Origin: Candidatus Edwardsbacteria bacterium
Lineage (GTDB): Bacteria > Edwardsbacteria > AC1 > EtOH8
Assembly: GCA_031082425.1 (NCBI GenBank)
Contig: JAVHLB010000002.1
Coordinates: 275,784-339,783 of the forward strand
Direction of reading: 5' to 3'
DNA: 64,000 bases
Position numbers and translations under genes: made by a program. How positions within the stretch are numbered: position 1 is the first letter of the stretch; each line of letters opens with the position of its first letter. Shown piece by piece: positions 1 through 9,064 of this stretch. The notes under the pieces are model-generated. The model was not told the DNA's origin and ran no database searches. It saw only the letters and a list, made by a program, of their open reading frames with translations.

Positions 1-591
1 GAATACGGCGGAACCCCGGTCTGCGTCTCCTGCTGGGACCAGGCCGACCAGAAATCCTACACCTTCCTCAAGAAGACCGGCATCGACGCCGACGAGCTTT
101 TAAAGATCACCGACCGCTTCGGCGGCATCAACAAGGAAAAGGCCAAGGCCGCCGGCTACCAGGTGCTGGACGGCGATGCCTGGATCGAGCAGGACGTCGA
201 GATCCTGGTTCCGGCCGCCCTGGAGAACCAGGTCACCAAGGACAACGCCCCCAAGATGGCCAAGAGCGTCAAGCTGATCGTGGAGGGCGCCAACGGCCCC
301 ACCACCCCCGAGGCCGACGAGATCATCAAGCAGCGCGGCATCTTCATGATCCCCGACTTTTTGGCCAACGCCGGCGGGGTCACCTGCAGCTACTTCGAGC
401 AGGTGCAGTGCAACATGAACTACTTCTGGACCAAGGACGAGGTGCTCTCCAAGCTGGACACCAAGATGACCGACGCCTTCCTGAAGGTCTCCGCCCTGGC
501 CCGGGACAAAAAGGTCTACATGCGCGATGCGGCCTACATGATCGCCATTCAGCGGGTGGCCGAGGCCTGCAAACTGAGGGGCTGGGTGTAA
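1..591 (+). CDS. Glu/Leu/Phe/Val-family glutamate dehydrogenase, C-terminal part
   Basis: Reading frame 1 is open from the window edge to TAA at 589-591 (196 residues). It is the C-terminal half of a glutamate dehydrogenase: the NAD-binding-domain stretch VKLIVEGANGPTTPEAD and the following PDFLANAGGVTCSYFE are characteristic of the family, which interconverts glutamate with 2-oxoglutarate and ammonia. Because the sequence resembles the shorter NAD-linked, often catabolic type, it differs clearly from the NADP-type gdhA at 10094-11452, so the genome carries two non-orthologous enzymes. The start lies outside the window. A strong hairpin terminator follows 36 bp after the stop. Family assignment is secure; cofactor preference is inferred. 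Confidence 0.93.
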   Translation, partial: EYGGTPVCVSCWDQADQKSYTFLKKTGIDADELLKITDRFGGINKEKAKAAGYQVLDGDAWIEQDVEILVPAALENQVTKDNAPKMAKSVKLIVEGANGPTTPEADEIIKQRGIFMIPDFLANAGGVTCSYFEQVQCNMNYFWTKDEVLSKLDTKMTDAFLKVSALARDKKVYMRDAAYMIAIQRVAEACKLRGWV

Positions 592-626
592 TTTAGTTAT
601 TAGCTGATAGATTTTAGTTGTTAGCA

Positions 627-659
627 GGCGCAGGAAATATTTCCTGCGCCTCTTTATTT
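627..659 (+). terminator. Rho-independent terminator of the glutamate dehydrogenase gene
   Basis: Positions 627-650 form a perfect 24-bp palindrome (GGCGCAGGAAAT and its complement) followed by TCTTTATTT. It lies just after the TAA at 591. Confidence 0.85.
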
Positions 660-666
660 GAGAACG

Positions 667-833
667 CTGTCACCCTGAGATCGCACCCAGGCCCGACAAG
701 CTGAAGGGTGACCATAGCTCAGCCCCCAACTTGTAACGCTTCGAAGCCCCCTCGGGATTACAATACCCCTGTCACCCCGAGATCAGCCCAACGCTCGACC
801 AGCTGAATGGATGGCCATCATTCATCTCTCAAC
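667..833. repeat. Two diverged copies of a GTCACCC-type intergenic repeat
   Basis: In the 592-943 gap, 667-720 and 769-822 share the order CTGTCACCC(T/C)GAGATC, CGAC(A/C)AGCTGAA and a final GACCAT/GGCCAT-type segment. The two copies are about 102 bp apart. A related palindromic copy occurs at 29661-29713. Nothing in the gap looks coding; its right end holds the promoter at 889-918. Confidence 0.55.
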
Positions 834-888
834 CGGTGTTGCGTTGGAGCCCCCGGGAGGACGATGCGATTATCATTGCAAATAATCA

Positions 889-918
889 TTGATTTTACCC
901 CACTGCTTGGCATATACT
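889..918 (+). promoter_or_regulatory. Sigma-70-type promoter for the receiver/PPDK-domain gene
   Basis: TTGATT (889-894), an 18-bp spacer, and TATACT (913-918). The expected transcription start is near 925, downstream of the ATG at 920, which argues for the in-frame ATG at 944 as the real start. Confidence 0.55.
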
Positions 919-943
919 AATGTTTTATAATTCAAAATCGCTT

Positions 944-3925
944 ATGCCATCATCAAATCAAAAACCGCCCGATCGGGAGCTGCTGGTCCTGGACGATTTC
1001 TATTCCTCCAAGCTGCAGCGGCTGATGTCCTACCGGGTCCGCCGGGTCCTGCTGGTGGCCAGCCTGTATGATTCCTTCATCCTGGAGGAGGAGGGCCGGC
1101 TGGCCGACCTGCTGGGCCAGATCTACAAGCAGCGCGATCTGGGCTATGTCCCGGCCATCACCCGGGCCACCGGCGGCCAGGCCGCCCTGAAGGCGCTGGA
1201 TGCGGAACCCTTCGACCTGGTGGTCACCATCCAGCGGCTGGGGGACATGGACCCCTTCACCTTCGGCCGGACGGTAAAGGAAAAGCACCCCGGCCTGCCG
1301 GTGGTGGTGCTGGCCTACAACACCCCGGAGCTGCAGCGCCTGGTGGAGGCCGACGACGGCCGCTCGGTGGACAAGATCTTCGCCTGGCAGGGCGACGGCA
1401 AGATCATGGCCGGCATCATCCAGTACATCGAGGACGTCAAGAACTCCGAGCACGACACCGGTCTAGTGGGGGTCCCCAACCTGCTGGTGCTGGAGGACTC
1501 GGTCCAGTTCTATTCCTCCTACATCTACCTGATATACGAGGAACTGTGGAACCAGACCAGCCGGCTGCTGGACGAGAACCTGCCCTTCACCCAGAGGGTG
1601 CTCAGGCAGAACGGCCGGCCCCAGGTCCACCTGGCCGGCAGCTATGAACAGGCGGTGGCCATCTACCAAAAGTACCGGGACAGCATGCTGGGCATCTTCA
1701 GCGACATCCGCTGTCCGCGCAACGGAAAGCTGGACGACCGGGCCGGGATCGATTTCGTCAGGATGGTAAGGTCCCAGCAGCCCTTTCTGCCGATAATGTT
1801 CCAGTCCAGCGAGGAGAACACCCGGCAGGTCGCCCGGGAGCTCAACGCCGCCCACCTGCTGAAGAACAGCCCCACCTTGATAGGCGACTTTCACCAGATC
1901 CTGACCGATCATTTCGATTTCGGAGACCTGGTGTTCCGGGACGAAGACCGGAACGAGGTGGCCCGGGTGGCCAATATCGAGGCCTTTCTGTCGGTGGTGG
2001 AAAGCCTGCCGCCCGACCTGTTGTCGACCTATTACCGTCATGAGGACCTCAAGCGCTGGCTGCTGGTCCGCACCGAGTTCCAGCTGGCCGAAAAGATCTA
2101 CCAGCCGGGGATCGCCGGGCAGGCCGACCCCCGTTTGCTGCGCCGGGCCATCAAGGAGGCTTTCCTGGAGCATTATAACGGCATGCACCGGGGCGGCGTT
2201 TTTTACTACTCCCGACAGTTCAATCTCAACCAGTGGCATTTCTACCGGATGGGCTGCGGCTCCATGGGCGGCAAGGCCCGGGGACTGGCCTTCATCGACA
2301 AGGTGCTTACCGCCAACCTGAAGGACGGTGATTTTCCGGAGATCAGGATCTCCATCCCCCGCACCCTGGTGCTGGGCACCGACCTGTTCGACGAGTTCGT
2401 CCGCCATAACCACCTTTTCAGCATGGCCCTGCAGGAGACCTCGGACATCCGGATCGCCAATGCCTTCCTCCATGCCGAACTGCCGGCCACCATCGTGGGC
2501 GACCTGCTGGATTTCATTCGGCAGCTCAAGACCCCCCTGGCGGTAAGGTCCTCCAGCCTGCTGGAGGACGCCCTCTACCAGCCCTTCGCCGGGATCTACG
2601 TCACCAAGATGATCCCCAACAACGAACCGAATCTGGACGCCCGTTTCCTGAGCCTGGCCAACGCCATCAAGCTGGTGTGGGCCTCCACCTTCTTCCAGCA
2701 GGCCAAGGCCTACATCGAATCCACCAACCACCGGGTGGAGGAGGAGAAGATGGCGGTGGTCATCCAGGAGGTGGTGGGCCAGAAGCGTAACGGCAGTTTT
2801 TACCCGGATTTCTCCGGGGTGGCCCGCTCCTACAACTTCTATCCGGTGGGCAGCGCCACCCCCGAGGACGGCGTGGTCAACGTGGCCCTGGGGCTGGGCA
2901 AGACGGTGGTGGACGGCGGGGCCACCTTAAGGTTCACCCCGGCCTATCCCCGGATCCTGCCGCAGTTCGGCACCACCAAGGAGATGCTCAACAACTCCCA
3001 GCGCGAATTCTACGCCATCAATATGCGGCCCCTGGCCACCACCGCCTTTGCCGATGAGGACCAGTACCTGCTTAAGGCCGGACTGGACCAGGCCGAACGG
3101 GACGGCACCCTGGGCAACCTGGCCTCCACCTATTCCCCCCAGAACGACCAGTTCTACGACGGCATCAACCAGCCCGGGCCCCGCAGCGTCACCTTTGCCA
3201 ACATCCTGAAGAACGACGTCTTCCCCCTGGCCGGCATCCTGGAGCGGCTGCTGAAACTCTCCCGGGAGGCCATGGGCTGTCCCATCGAGATGGAGTTCGC
3301 GGTGAACCTGGACCCCCGGAATGTGCTGCCGGCCGAGTTCGGTTTTCTGCAGGTGCGCCCCCTGGTGGTGGGCGATGAGCTGGTCAAGGTGGACCTCAGG
3401 GAGAACAACTTCAGGGACGCCCTGTGCTACAGCCATCAGGTGCTGGGCAACGGGGTCAACCAGGAGATGGCCGATATTGTCTACGTCAAGCCCGACACCT
3501 TCAACGCCGCCAACAGCCAGAGGATAGCCAACGAGATAGAGAAGTTCAACGCCCGGCTCAAGGAGGAGGGCCGCAGCTATATCCTGGTCGGCCCCGGCCG
3601 CTGGGGGTCCTCCGATCCCTGGCTGGGCATCCCGGTCAAATGGAACCAGATCAGCCGGGCCAAGACCATGGTCGAGGTCAGCCTCCCCAACATGAACGTG
3701 GATCCCTCCCAGGGCTCGCACTTCTTCCAGAACATGACCTCGCTGAGGATCGGCTATTTCACCGTGCCCCTGGACCCGGAGCACGGCGGTATGGACTGGA
3801 CCCGGCTGGAACAGGGGCCGCTGGTCGGCGAATCGGAGAACGTCCGCCACCTGCGGTTTGCCAAACCGCTGAAGGTGATGATCGACGGACGCACCGGCCA
3901 CGGGGTTATCCTTGATCCCCAGTAG
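944..3925 (+). CDS. Tandem receiver-like domains fused to PEP/pyruvate-binding (PPDK N-terminal) domain
   Basis: About 993 residues. Numbering from the alternative ATG at 920, residues 40-165 and 185-325 look like receiver domains. The first lacks the acidic phosphoacceptor (FDLVVTIQ), while the second keeps a plausible one (FSDIRCP, about 259) and a lysine (LLKNS). Residues 440-815 form an ATP-grasp PPDK N-terminal domain, with GSMGGKARGL near 449, VRSSSLLEDALYQPFAG near 540 and FLQVRPL near 808. The phosphohistidine swivel and PEP-binding TIM barrel of real PEP synthases are absent. In their place is a 190-residue C-terminal module starting with GPGRWGS, shared with the protein at 5435-7735. 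A role in phosphotransfer signalling or pyruvate/PEP sensing is inference. The start at 944 is chosen because the promoter overlaps the ATG at 920. Confidence 0.85.
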   Translation: MPSSNQKPPDRELLVLDDFYSSKLQRLMSYRVRRVLLVASLYDSFILEEEGRLADLLGQIYKQRDLGYVPAITRATGGQAALKALDAEPFDLVVTIQRLGDMDPFTFGRTVKEKHPGLPVVVLAYNTPELQRLVEADDGRSVDKIFAWQGDGKIMAGIIQYIEDVKNSEHDTGLVGVPNLLVLEDSVQFYSSYIYLIYEELWNQTSRLLDENLPFTQRVLRQNGRPQVHLAGSYEQAVAIYQKYRDSMLGIFSDIRCPRNGKLDDRAGIDFVRMVRSQQPFLPIMFQSSEENTRQVARELNAAHLLKNSPTLIGDFHQILTDHFDFGDLVFRDEDRNEVARVANIEAFLSVVESLPPDLLSTYYRHEDLKRWLLVRTEFQLAEKIYQPGIAGQADPRLLRRAIKEAFLEHYNGMHRGGVFYYSRQFNLNQWHFYRMGCGSMGGKARGLAFIDKVLTANLKDGDFPEIRISIPRTLVLGTDLFDEFVRHNHLFSMALQETSDIRIANAFLHAELPATIVGDLLDFIRQLKTPLAVRSSSLLEDALYQPFAGIYVTKMIPNNEPNLDARFLSLANAIKLVWASTFFQQAKAYIESTNHRVEEEKMAVVIQEVVGQKRNGSFYPDFSGVARSYNFYPVGSATPEDGVVNVALGLGKTVVDGGATLRFTPAYPRILPQFGTTKEMLNNSQREFYAINMRPLATTAFADEDQYLLKAGLDQAERDGTLGNLASTYSPQNDQFYDGINQPGPRSVTFANILKNDVFPLAGILERLLKLSREAMGCPIEMEFAVNLDPRNVLPAEFGFLQVRPLVVGDELVKVDLRENNFRDALCYSHQVLGNGVNQEMADIVYVKPDTFNAANSQRIANEIEKFNARLKEEGRSYILVGPGRWGSSDPWLGIPVKWNQISRAKTMVEVSLPNMNVDPSQGSHFFQNMTSLRIGYFTVPLDPEHGGMDWTRLEQGPLVGESENVRHLRFAKPLKVMIDGRTGHGVILDPQ

Positions 3926-3946
3926 GCTATCGCGTCTTAAAATATA

Positions 3947-5341
3947 ATGAAGAATATCCATAGCTTGAAAAATTTTTGGCGGAAGAACCCCGGGGCCCGG
4001 CCCGAATTCTATCCCCATCAGCTGTGGGACCGAAAGGCTGCGGTGCTTGAGGTGGTGGGCAGATGGAACGAGGCCGAAGCGATCTTCCGGGCCAATCTGG
4101 AATGGGTCCAGGCAAGCAATGATCCGGAGACGATCGCCTGTGACCAGAACGGGTTGGGCAATATTTTACGGCTGAAGGGTCTTTATCCCCAGGCGCTGGC
4201 GCTTTTTGAAGAAGCCTACCGGATTTCGTCCGTCTCGGAGGACAAGCCGGGGGTCTGGAAATCACTCATCAACATGGGAATGGTCTATTTCAATCAGGGC
4301 ATGTACCCAAAGGCCATGGAATGCTACCGGACCACCTTCGGCATTGCCGAGGCCCTGGGGGACGCACCCAAAACCGGCCGGACCTACCTGATGATGGGAA
4401 ATGTTCATCTGTATCAGGGAGAGTATTCAAGCGCCCTGGACTGTTATCAAAGATCCCTGGCCATACTCACCGAGGCCGATGACCGGCAGAACATCAGCTC
4501 GCTTATGAACAATATGGGGCTGATCCACATGGAACAGGGGGATCATCCCCGGGCCCTGGAATTGTACCAAAAGGGGCTGGCCCTTCACCGCAGCCTGGGC
4601 AACAAGAAGGGGATCAGCAACGTCATCGGCAACATGGGCCTTCTTTATATGCAGCAGGGCGACTATGCCAGATCCCTGGAATGCTATCACCAGCAGATGG
4701 CCATCTCCCAGGAGCTGGGGGACCGGAGGAATCTGGGGATATCGGCCGGCAATATGGGCATTGTCTACATGGATCAGGGAGATTACGCCAAAGCCTTGGA
4801 ATCGTACCGGCAAAGCCTGGAGATTGCCCAAGAGCTGAACGATCAGGAAAGCGTCGGAATAACCATGGGCTCGCTGGGGGAGCTTTATAACAAGCTGCAG
4901 GATCCCCGCCGGGCCGGGCAGCATTATGACCGGGCCATTGCCATTGCCCGACAATTGCAGCTCAAATTCTACCTGTGCAGTTACCTCCATTCCAGGGCCG
5001 ATCTGCTTTTCACCCAGCAGAAGGTCCCCGAAGCCGAGACCCTGAACGCCGAAGCCCTGCAGATCGCCCAAGAGATAGTGGTCCCGGACATTGTTTTCAG
5101 CTGCCGGATCCTGCAGGCGGACATCCTGGGCCTGACCCAAAAGGGCCGGGCCCGGCAGCTGCTGGAAAGCATGCTGGCGGAAGCAACGGACGACCGGCAG
5201 CTGGCAGACCTGAATCACCGCCTGTATGAAATCACCGGCGTTGACCGACATCGGACCGAAGCCCTGGCTCTATATCGCCTTTTGTACCAAAGAACTCCCA
5301 AGGCCCAGTATCGGGACCGGATCGCCGAATTGGATAGTTGA
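3947..5341 (+). CDS. Tetratricopeptide-repeat protein
   Basis: 464 residues, almost wholly tandem TPR units of about 40 residues. The recurring core is NMGLxYMxQGDYxxxLExY, with eight or more copies from residue 40 to 350, of the TPR_12/Rapsyn-like type. No signal peptide or membrane segment is visible, so it is probably a cytoplasmic scaffold. It lies 21 bp after the receiver/PPDK-domain gene and 93 bp before the second PPDK-domain gene, so the three probably form one transcript and the TPR protein may bridge the two. No Shine-Dalgarno sequence precedes the ATG, consistent with translation coupled to the upstream gene. The specific function is unknown. Confidence 0.85.
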   Translation: MKNIHSLKNFWRKNPGARPEFYPHQLWDRKAAVLEVVGRWNEAEAIFRANLEWVQASNDPETIACDQNGLGNILRLKGLYPQALALFEEAYRISSVSEDKPGVWKSLINMGMVYFNQGMYPKAMECYRTTFGIAEALGDAPKTGRTYLMMGNVHLYQGEYSSALDCYQRSLAILTEADDRQNISSLMNNMGLIHMEQGDHPRALELYQKGLALHRSLGNKKGISNVIGNMGLLYMQQGDYARSLECYHQQMAISQELGDRRNLGISAGNMGIVYMDQGDYAKALESYRQSLEIAQELNDQESVGITMGSLGELYNKLQDPRRAGQHYDRAIAIARQLQLKFYLCSYLHSRADLLFTQQKVPEAETLNAEALQIAQEIVVPDIVFSCRILQADILGLTQKGRARQLLESMLAEATDDRQLADLNHRLYEITGVDRHRTEALALYRLLYQRTPKAQYRDRIAELDS

Positions 5342-5434
5342 GCCGTGACGCGGAGGCCTTGGCCCGTCAGGCCTATCATCCCAGGTTGAACAACAGCCAT
5401 CAAGCGCCCTTACTCATCCATCAAGGAGCCCCAA

Positions 5435-7735
5435 ATGAACAGCCACAAACCAGAATGGCAGGTGATAGTTGACCTGCTGAGAGACACCAATCCCATCCTG
5501 CTGAACCGGATCGGCCGCAAGATGATGAACTATCTCTACAAGCGCAACATCTCCCGGATCGAGGGGTTGATGAAGCGCCTGGACTCCACCTCCACCGACT
5601 GGGAGTACAGCGAGAACCAGCCCATGCCCCGCCTGAACCAGGTGTTGCTGCAGGAGATAATGGACGAGGTGTTCACCATCGCCGCCCAGGAGGTCAACGC
5701 CGAGGAGATCTCCCGGATGATCAGCCTGTGGGTCAAGCACGAGCAGGCCCGCTTCCTGGCCATGGCCGCCGAAAAAAGGGACGTCTCCCTGGCCGAGATC
5801 ACGGAGGCCGTCACCCGCTTCAGCCTGATGTCCGACGCCCAGAAGAGCCTGTCGCCCGAGGAACGCATCGGGGTCCGGGTGGCCCTGATCCGGCGCTTCT
5901 TCAGCGAGGACCTGGATTATATCAACACCACCAAGCGATACGTGACGGTGTTCGATTTCGCCCCGGTGCTGTCCCGCACCATCGGCCCGGCCATCGGCAA
6001 CGGCAAGCTGGGCGGCAAGGCGGCCGGCCTGTTCCGGGCCGAGAAGATCCTGCTGGCCGCCAAGAAGAACACCATCGCCCTGCGCAACCTGACCATCCCC
6101 AAGACCTGGTATGTCACCTCCGATGGCATCCTGGACTTCCTGCATTTCAACGCCCTGGAGGAGATGCCCACCATCAAGTACCGCGACCCGGTGGAGATCC
6201 GCCAGGAGTACCCCTACATCGAGCAGATCTTCAAGAACTCCTCCATGTCGCCGGAGATCATCGCCGGCCTGAGCCTGGCCCTGGACGATTTCGGCGACCG
6301 TCCGCTGGTGGTGCGCTCCTCCAGCCTGCTGGAGGACACCCTGGGCTCCTCCTTTGCCGGAAAATACAAGAGCCTGTTCGTGGCCAACCAGGGCACCAAG
6401 CGCGAGAAGCTGGAGGCCCTGATCGATGCCATCGAGGAGGTGTACGCCAGCGTCTTCGGGCCGGACCCCATCGAGTACCGCCGGGAGCGGGGCCTGCTGG
6501 ATTTCAACGAGGAGATGGCCATCGTCATCCAGGAGGTGGTGGGGCAGCGGGTGGGGCGTTATTTCTTTCCGGCCTATGCCGGGGTGGCCTTCAGCTCCAA
6601 CGAGTTCCGCTGGTCGCCCCGCATCAGGCGGGAGGACGGCATCATCCGGCTGGTGGCCGGCCTGGGCACCCGGGCGGTGGACCGGATGGGCGACGATTAT
6701 CCGGCCCTGGTCTGTCCCGGCCAGCCCGGCTTGAGGGTGAACGCCAGCCCCGAGGAGGTGTTGTGGTATTCCCAGAAGAATATCGACGTCATCAACCTGA
6801 CCACCCACCGTTTCGAGACCATCAACTTCGAGAAGCTGGTGCAGGAGTATGGCCAGGAGTATCCGGCCCTGCCCCAGATCATCTCCATCTACCAGGATGG
6901 CCAGATGTTCACCCCGGTGGGCACCATGATAGATTACGACAAGGGGACGCCGGTGGTCACCTTCTCCAAACTGCTGACCCACGGCCCCTTCATCCCCCAG
7001 ATCAAGGCCATACTGGAGATCCTCAGCAAGGAACTGGGCTGGCCGGTGGACATAGAATTCGCCTGCGACGGCGACATCCATAAGCTGTACCTGCTGCAGT
7101 GCCGGCCCCAGAGCCAATCGGGCGGGGTGCATAATATCCCGGTGCCCAAGGATGTGCCCCGGGACGATATTCTGTTCACCGCCGACAAGTTCGTCACCAC
7201 CGCCCAGGTGGAGGACATCGAATACCTGGTCTACGTGGACCCGGCGGAATACGATTCCCTGCCCACCATGGAGGAATTAATCCAGGTGGGGCGGACCATT
7301 GGTGAGCTGAACAATAAGCTTCCGCGCCAGAAGTTCATTCTGATGGGGCCGGGCCGCTGGGGCAGCCGGGGAGACATCAAGCTGGGGGTCCGGGTGGGCT
7401 ATTCGGACATCAACAACACCGCCATGCTGATCGAGGTGGCCAAGAAGAAGAAGGATTACGTGCCCGAGGTCTCATTCGGCACCCATTTCTTCCAGGATCT
7501 GGTGGAGGCCAGGATCCGCTACCTCCCGCTGTATCCCGACGAGAAGAACATGGTGTTCAACGAGAAGTTCTTCCAAGACGCGCCGAACCTGCTGAAGAGG
7601 ATATTGCCGGAATTCAAGAAGCTGGAAAAGGTCATCAAGGTGATCAATGTCTCCAAGATGATGGCCGACGCCACCGTCTCGGTGATCATGGACGGCGACA
7701 ACGACCAGGCCCTGGGGTTCATTAAAAGGAAATAG
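5435..7735 (+). CDS. PEP/pyruvate-binding (PPDK N-terminal) domain protein
   Basis: 766 residues, preceded by AAGGAG seven bases before the ATG. Residues 1-185 are a helical N-terminal region unlike known catalytic domains. Residues 190-555 form the nucleotide-binding PPDK N-terminal domain, with GKLGGKAAGL near 192, VVRSSSLLEDTLGSSFAG near 291 and LYLLQCRP near 551. The tail carries the GPGRWGS module (about 638) and ends in a GTHFFQDL-type segment also found in the 944-3925 protein (GSHFFQNM). The His-swivel and TIM-barrel domains needed for PEP or pyruvate turnover are missing, so it is not a complete PEP synthase. It may phosphorylate an unknown acceptor or act as a sensor. The assignment to the domain family is solid; the role is open. 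Confidence 0.85.
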   Translation: MNSHKPEWQVIVDLLRDTNPILLNRIGRKMMNYLYKRNISRIEGLMKRLDSTSTDWEYSENQPMPRLNQVLLQEIMDEVFTIAAQEVNAEEISRMISLWVKHEQARFLAMAAEKRDVSLAEITEAVTRFSLMSDAQKSLSPEERIGVRVALIRRFFSEDLDYINTTKRYVTVFDFAPVLSRTIGPAIGNGKLGGKAAGLFRAEKILLAAKKNTIALRNLTIPKTWYVTSDGILDFLHFNALEEMPTIKYRDPVEIRQEYPYIEQIFKNSSMSPEIIAGLSLALDDFGDRPLVVRSSSLLEDTLGSSFAGKYKSLFVANQGTKREKLEALIDAIEEVYASVFGPDPIEYRRERGLLDFNEEMAIVIQEVVGQRVGRYFFPAYAGVAFSSNEFRWSPRIRREDGIIRLVAGLGTRAVDRMGDDYPALVCPGQPGLRVNASPEEVLWYSQKNIDVINLTTHRFETINFEKLVQEYGQEYPALPQIISIYQDGQMFTPVGTMIDYDKGTPVVTFSKLLTHGPFIPQIKAILEILSKELGWPVDIEFACDGDIHKLYLLQCRPQSQSGGVHNIPVPKDVPRDDILFTADKFVTTAQVEDIEYLVYVDPAEYDSLPTMEELIQVGRTIGELNNKLPRQKFILMGPGRWGSRGDIKLGVRVGYSDINNTAMLIEVAKKKKDYVPEVSFGTHFFQDLVEARIRYLPLYPDEKNMVFNEKFFQDAPNLLKRILPEFKKLEKVIKVINVSKMMADATVSVIMDGDNDQALGFIKRK

Positions 7736-7837
7736 ACACCCTGGGCAGAATAAATACCGCTATCGCTATTTATAAACAAAACCTATTGATAGCCTTGTCT
7801 TTTTAACCACTTAATCATTCAAGAGAAGATCAAAAAC

Positions 7838-8920
7838 ATGAACAGAATAATATTGGCACTTATTCTAGGCTTTTGGTTAAGTCCGGCGCTCGCCCGATCT
7901 GGTGATGTATATGAAAACAGACTGGGGCAATTGGAGAAGGAGCTGTCCCAGATGCTCCCGGATAGCGAGCCCGGGGCGTCGGTTATCATCACCCACGGCA
8001 ATAGGATAATATTCGATAAGTATTATGGCTTGGCAGATCTGGAGTCCGGCCAAAAACTCAACTCCGGCCATGTTCTGGGTATCGCCTCCATGTCAAAACA
8101 ATTCACCGGGATGGCGGTTCTTTTCCTGGTGCAGGAAGGCAAACTGAAGCTGGACGATGATATCACCAAATATTTTCCGGAATTGCCCCTGGCCGGCAGG
8201 AAAATCACCATTCAGCAGCTGCTTTCACATACCAGCGGGCTGCCCGAGCTGACCCAAAACGATGAATTCATGAACAGCATCGATAAGGCTCATACCGTCG
8301 ACCAGATCATTGACCTGGCCTTCAAAGGCGAGTTCCGCGGCGAGCCGGGTGAGAAATATATCTACTGCAATACCGGCTACACCATAATCGTGGCCCTGAT
8401 AGAAAAGCTCAGTAAAATGGATTATGCCGCCTTTCTAAAGGAAAAAATATTCAAGCCGTTGAAAATGAACGACACCTACGCCTGCGATTTCAAAAATGAC
8501 GCAGTGAATGCTGTCCAGCGATATCTTCCCGATTCGGCGGGGTTCCGGAAGGCCAGGGTTATGCACTTCTCAAATCTGATCGGAGGAGGAGGCGTGATAT
8601 CCAACTCCCGGGATATGGCAAAATGGGAAATGGCCTTGCTCTCCGGCAAAAAATTGCCCCAAAACTACCAAAAACTTTGGGAGCCGATTTTATTGAATTC
8701 CGGAAAATCAACCGATTACGGGTTGGGCCTGGGGGTCAGCGACCTTGACGGCAAAAAGTTTTATTATCATCCCGGAATGGGCGACGGAATGAATTCGATC
8801 GATCTGATTTTCCCCGATTACGATCTGACCATCACCGTCATCCGCAATATCTCCAAACCAAAACATTCGTCAAACGACATCTCGCTGCTGGCGGCAAAAT
8901 ATTTGTTGACTAATGAGTGA
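7838..8920 (+). CDS. Secreted serine hydrolase of the beta-lactamase (class C/PBP4*) family
   Basis: 360 residues. The signal peptide covers residues 1-20 (MNRIILALILGFWLSPALA). The three active-site signatures are present: SMSK (SxxK nucleophile, about residue 84), YCN (YxN, about 178) and HPG in YYHPGMGDGM (the KTG/HxG equivalent, about 310). Such periplasmic enzymes act as D-alanyl-D-alanine peptidases, esterases or beta-lactamases; sequence alone does not say which. It is a single gene convergent with the sensor-like gene at 9065-9622, and a long bidirectional terminator separates them. A second, foreign-looking member of the family lies at 52074-53303. Confidence 0.88.
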   Translation: MNRIILALILGFWLSPALARSGDVYENRLGQLEKELSQMLPDSEPGASVIITHGNRIIFDKYYGLADLESGQKLNSGHVLGIASMSKQFTGMAVLFLVQEGKLKLDDDITKYFPELPLAGRKITIQQLLSHTSGLPELTQNDEFMNSIDKAHTVDQIIDLAFKGEFRGEPGEKYIYCNTGYTIIVALIEKLSKMDYAAFLKEKIFKPLKMNDTYACDFKNDAVNAVQRYLPDSAGFRKARVMHFSNLIGGGGVISNSRDMAKWEMALLSGKKLPQNYQKLWEPILLNSGKSTDYGLGLGVSDLDGKKFYYHPGMGDGMNSIDLIFPDYDLTITVIRNISKPKHSSNDISLLAAKYLLTNE

Positions 8921-8967
8921 ACCCTTTGGATGTCAACGGTGACCATCGGCAAAATAAATGATACCTT

Positions 8968-9008
8968 ATAAGACAAAGCCCCCGTTATTAACGGGGGCTT
9001 TGTCTTAT
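8968..9008. terminator. Bidirectional terminator
   Basis: A perfect inverted repeat of 20 bp arms (8968-8987 and 8989-9008) around ATAAGACAAAGCCCCCGTTA. T-rich sequence on both strands serves the converging genes at 7838-8920 and 9065-9622. Confidence 0.92.
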
Positions 9009-9064
9009 CGCTGGTCTATCTGGTCATCTTTTATATTAAAATACTCGGGTGCGCTTTCCACCTA

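Noticed and set aside
1463..2731. Long antisense open frame opposite the receiver/PPDK gene (and similar ones opposite 5435-7735, 11587-13404, 21817-25320 and 43332-47180)
   Set aside because: Products are rich in Gly, Gln, His and Val with no recognisable domain. They arise from strong codon bias in the real genes and lack ribosome-binding sites.
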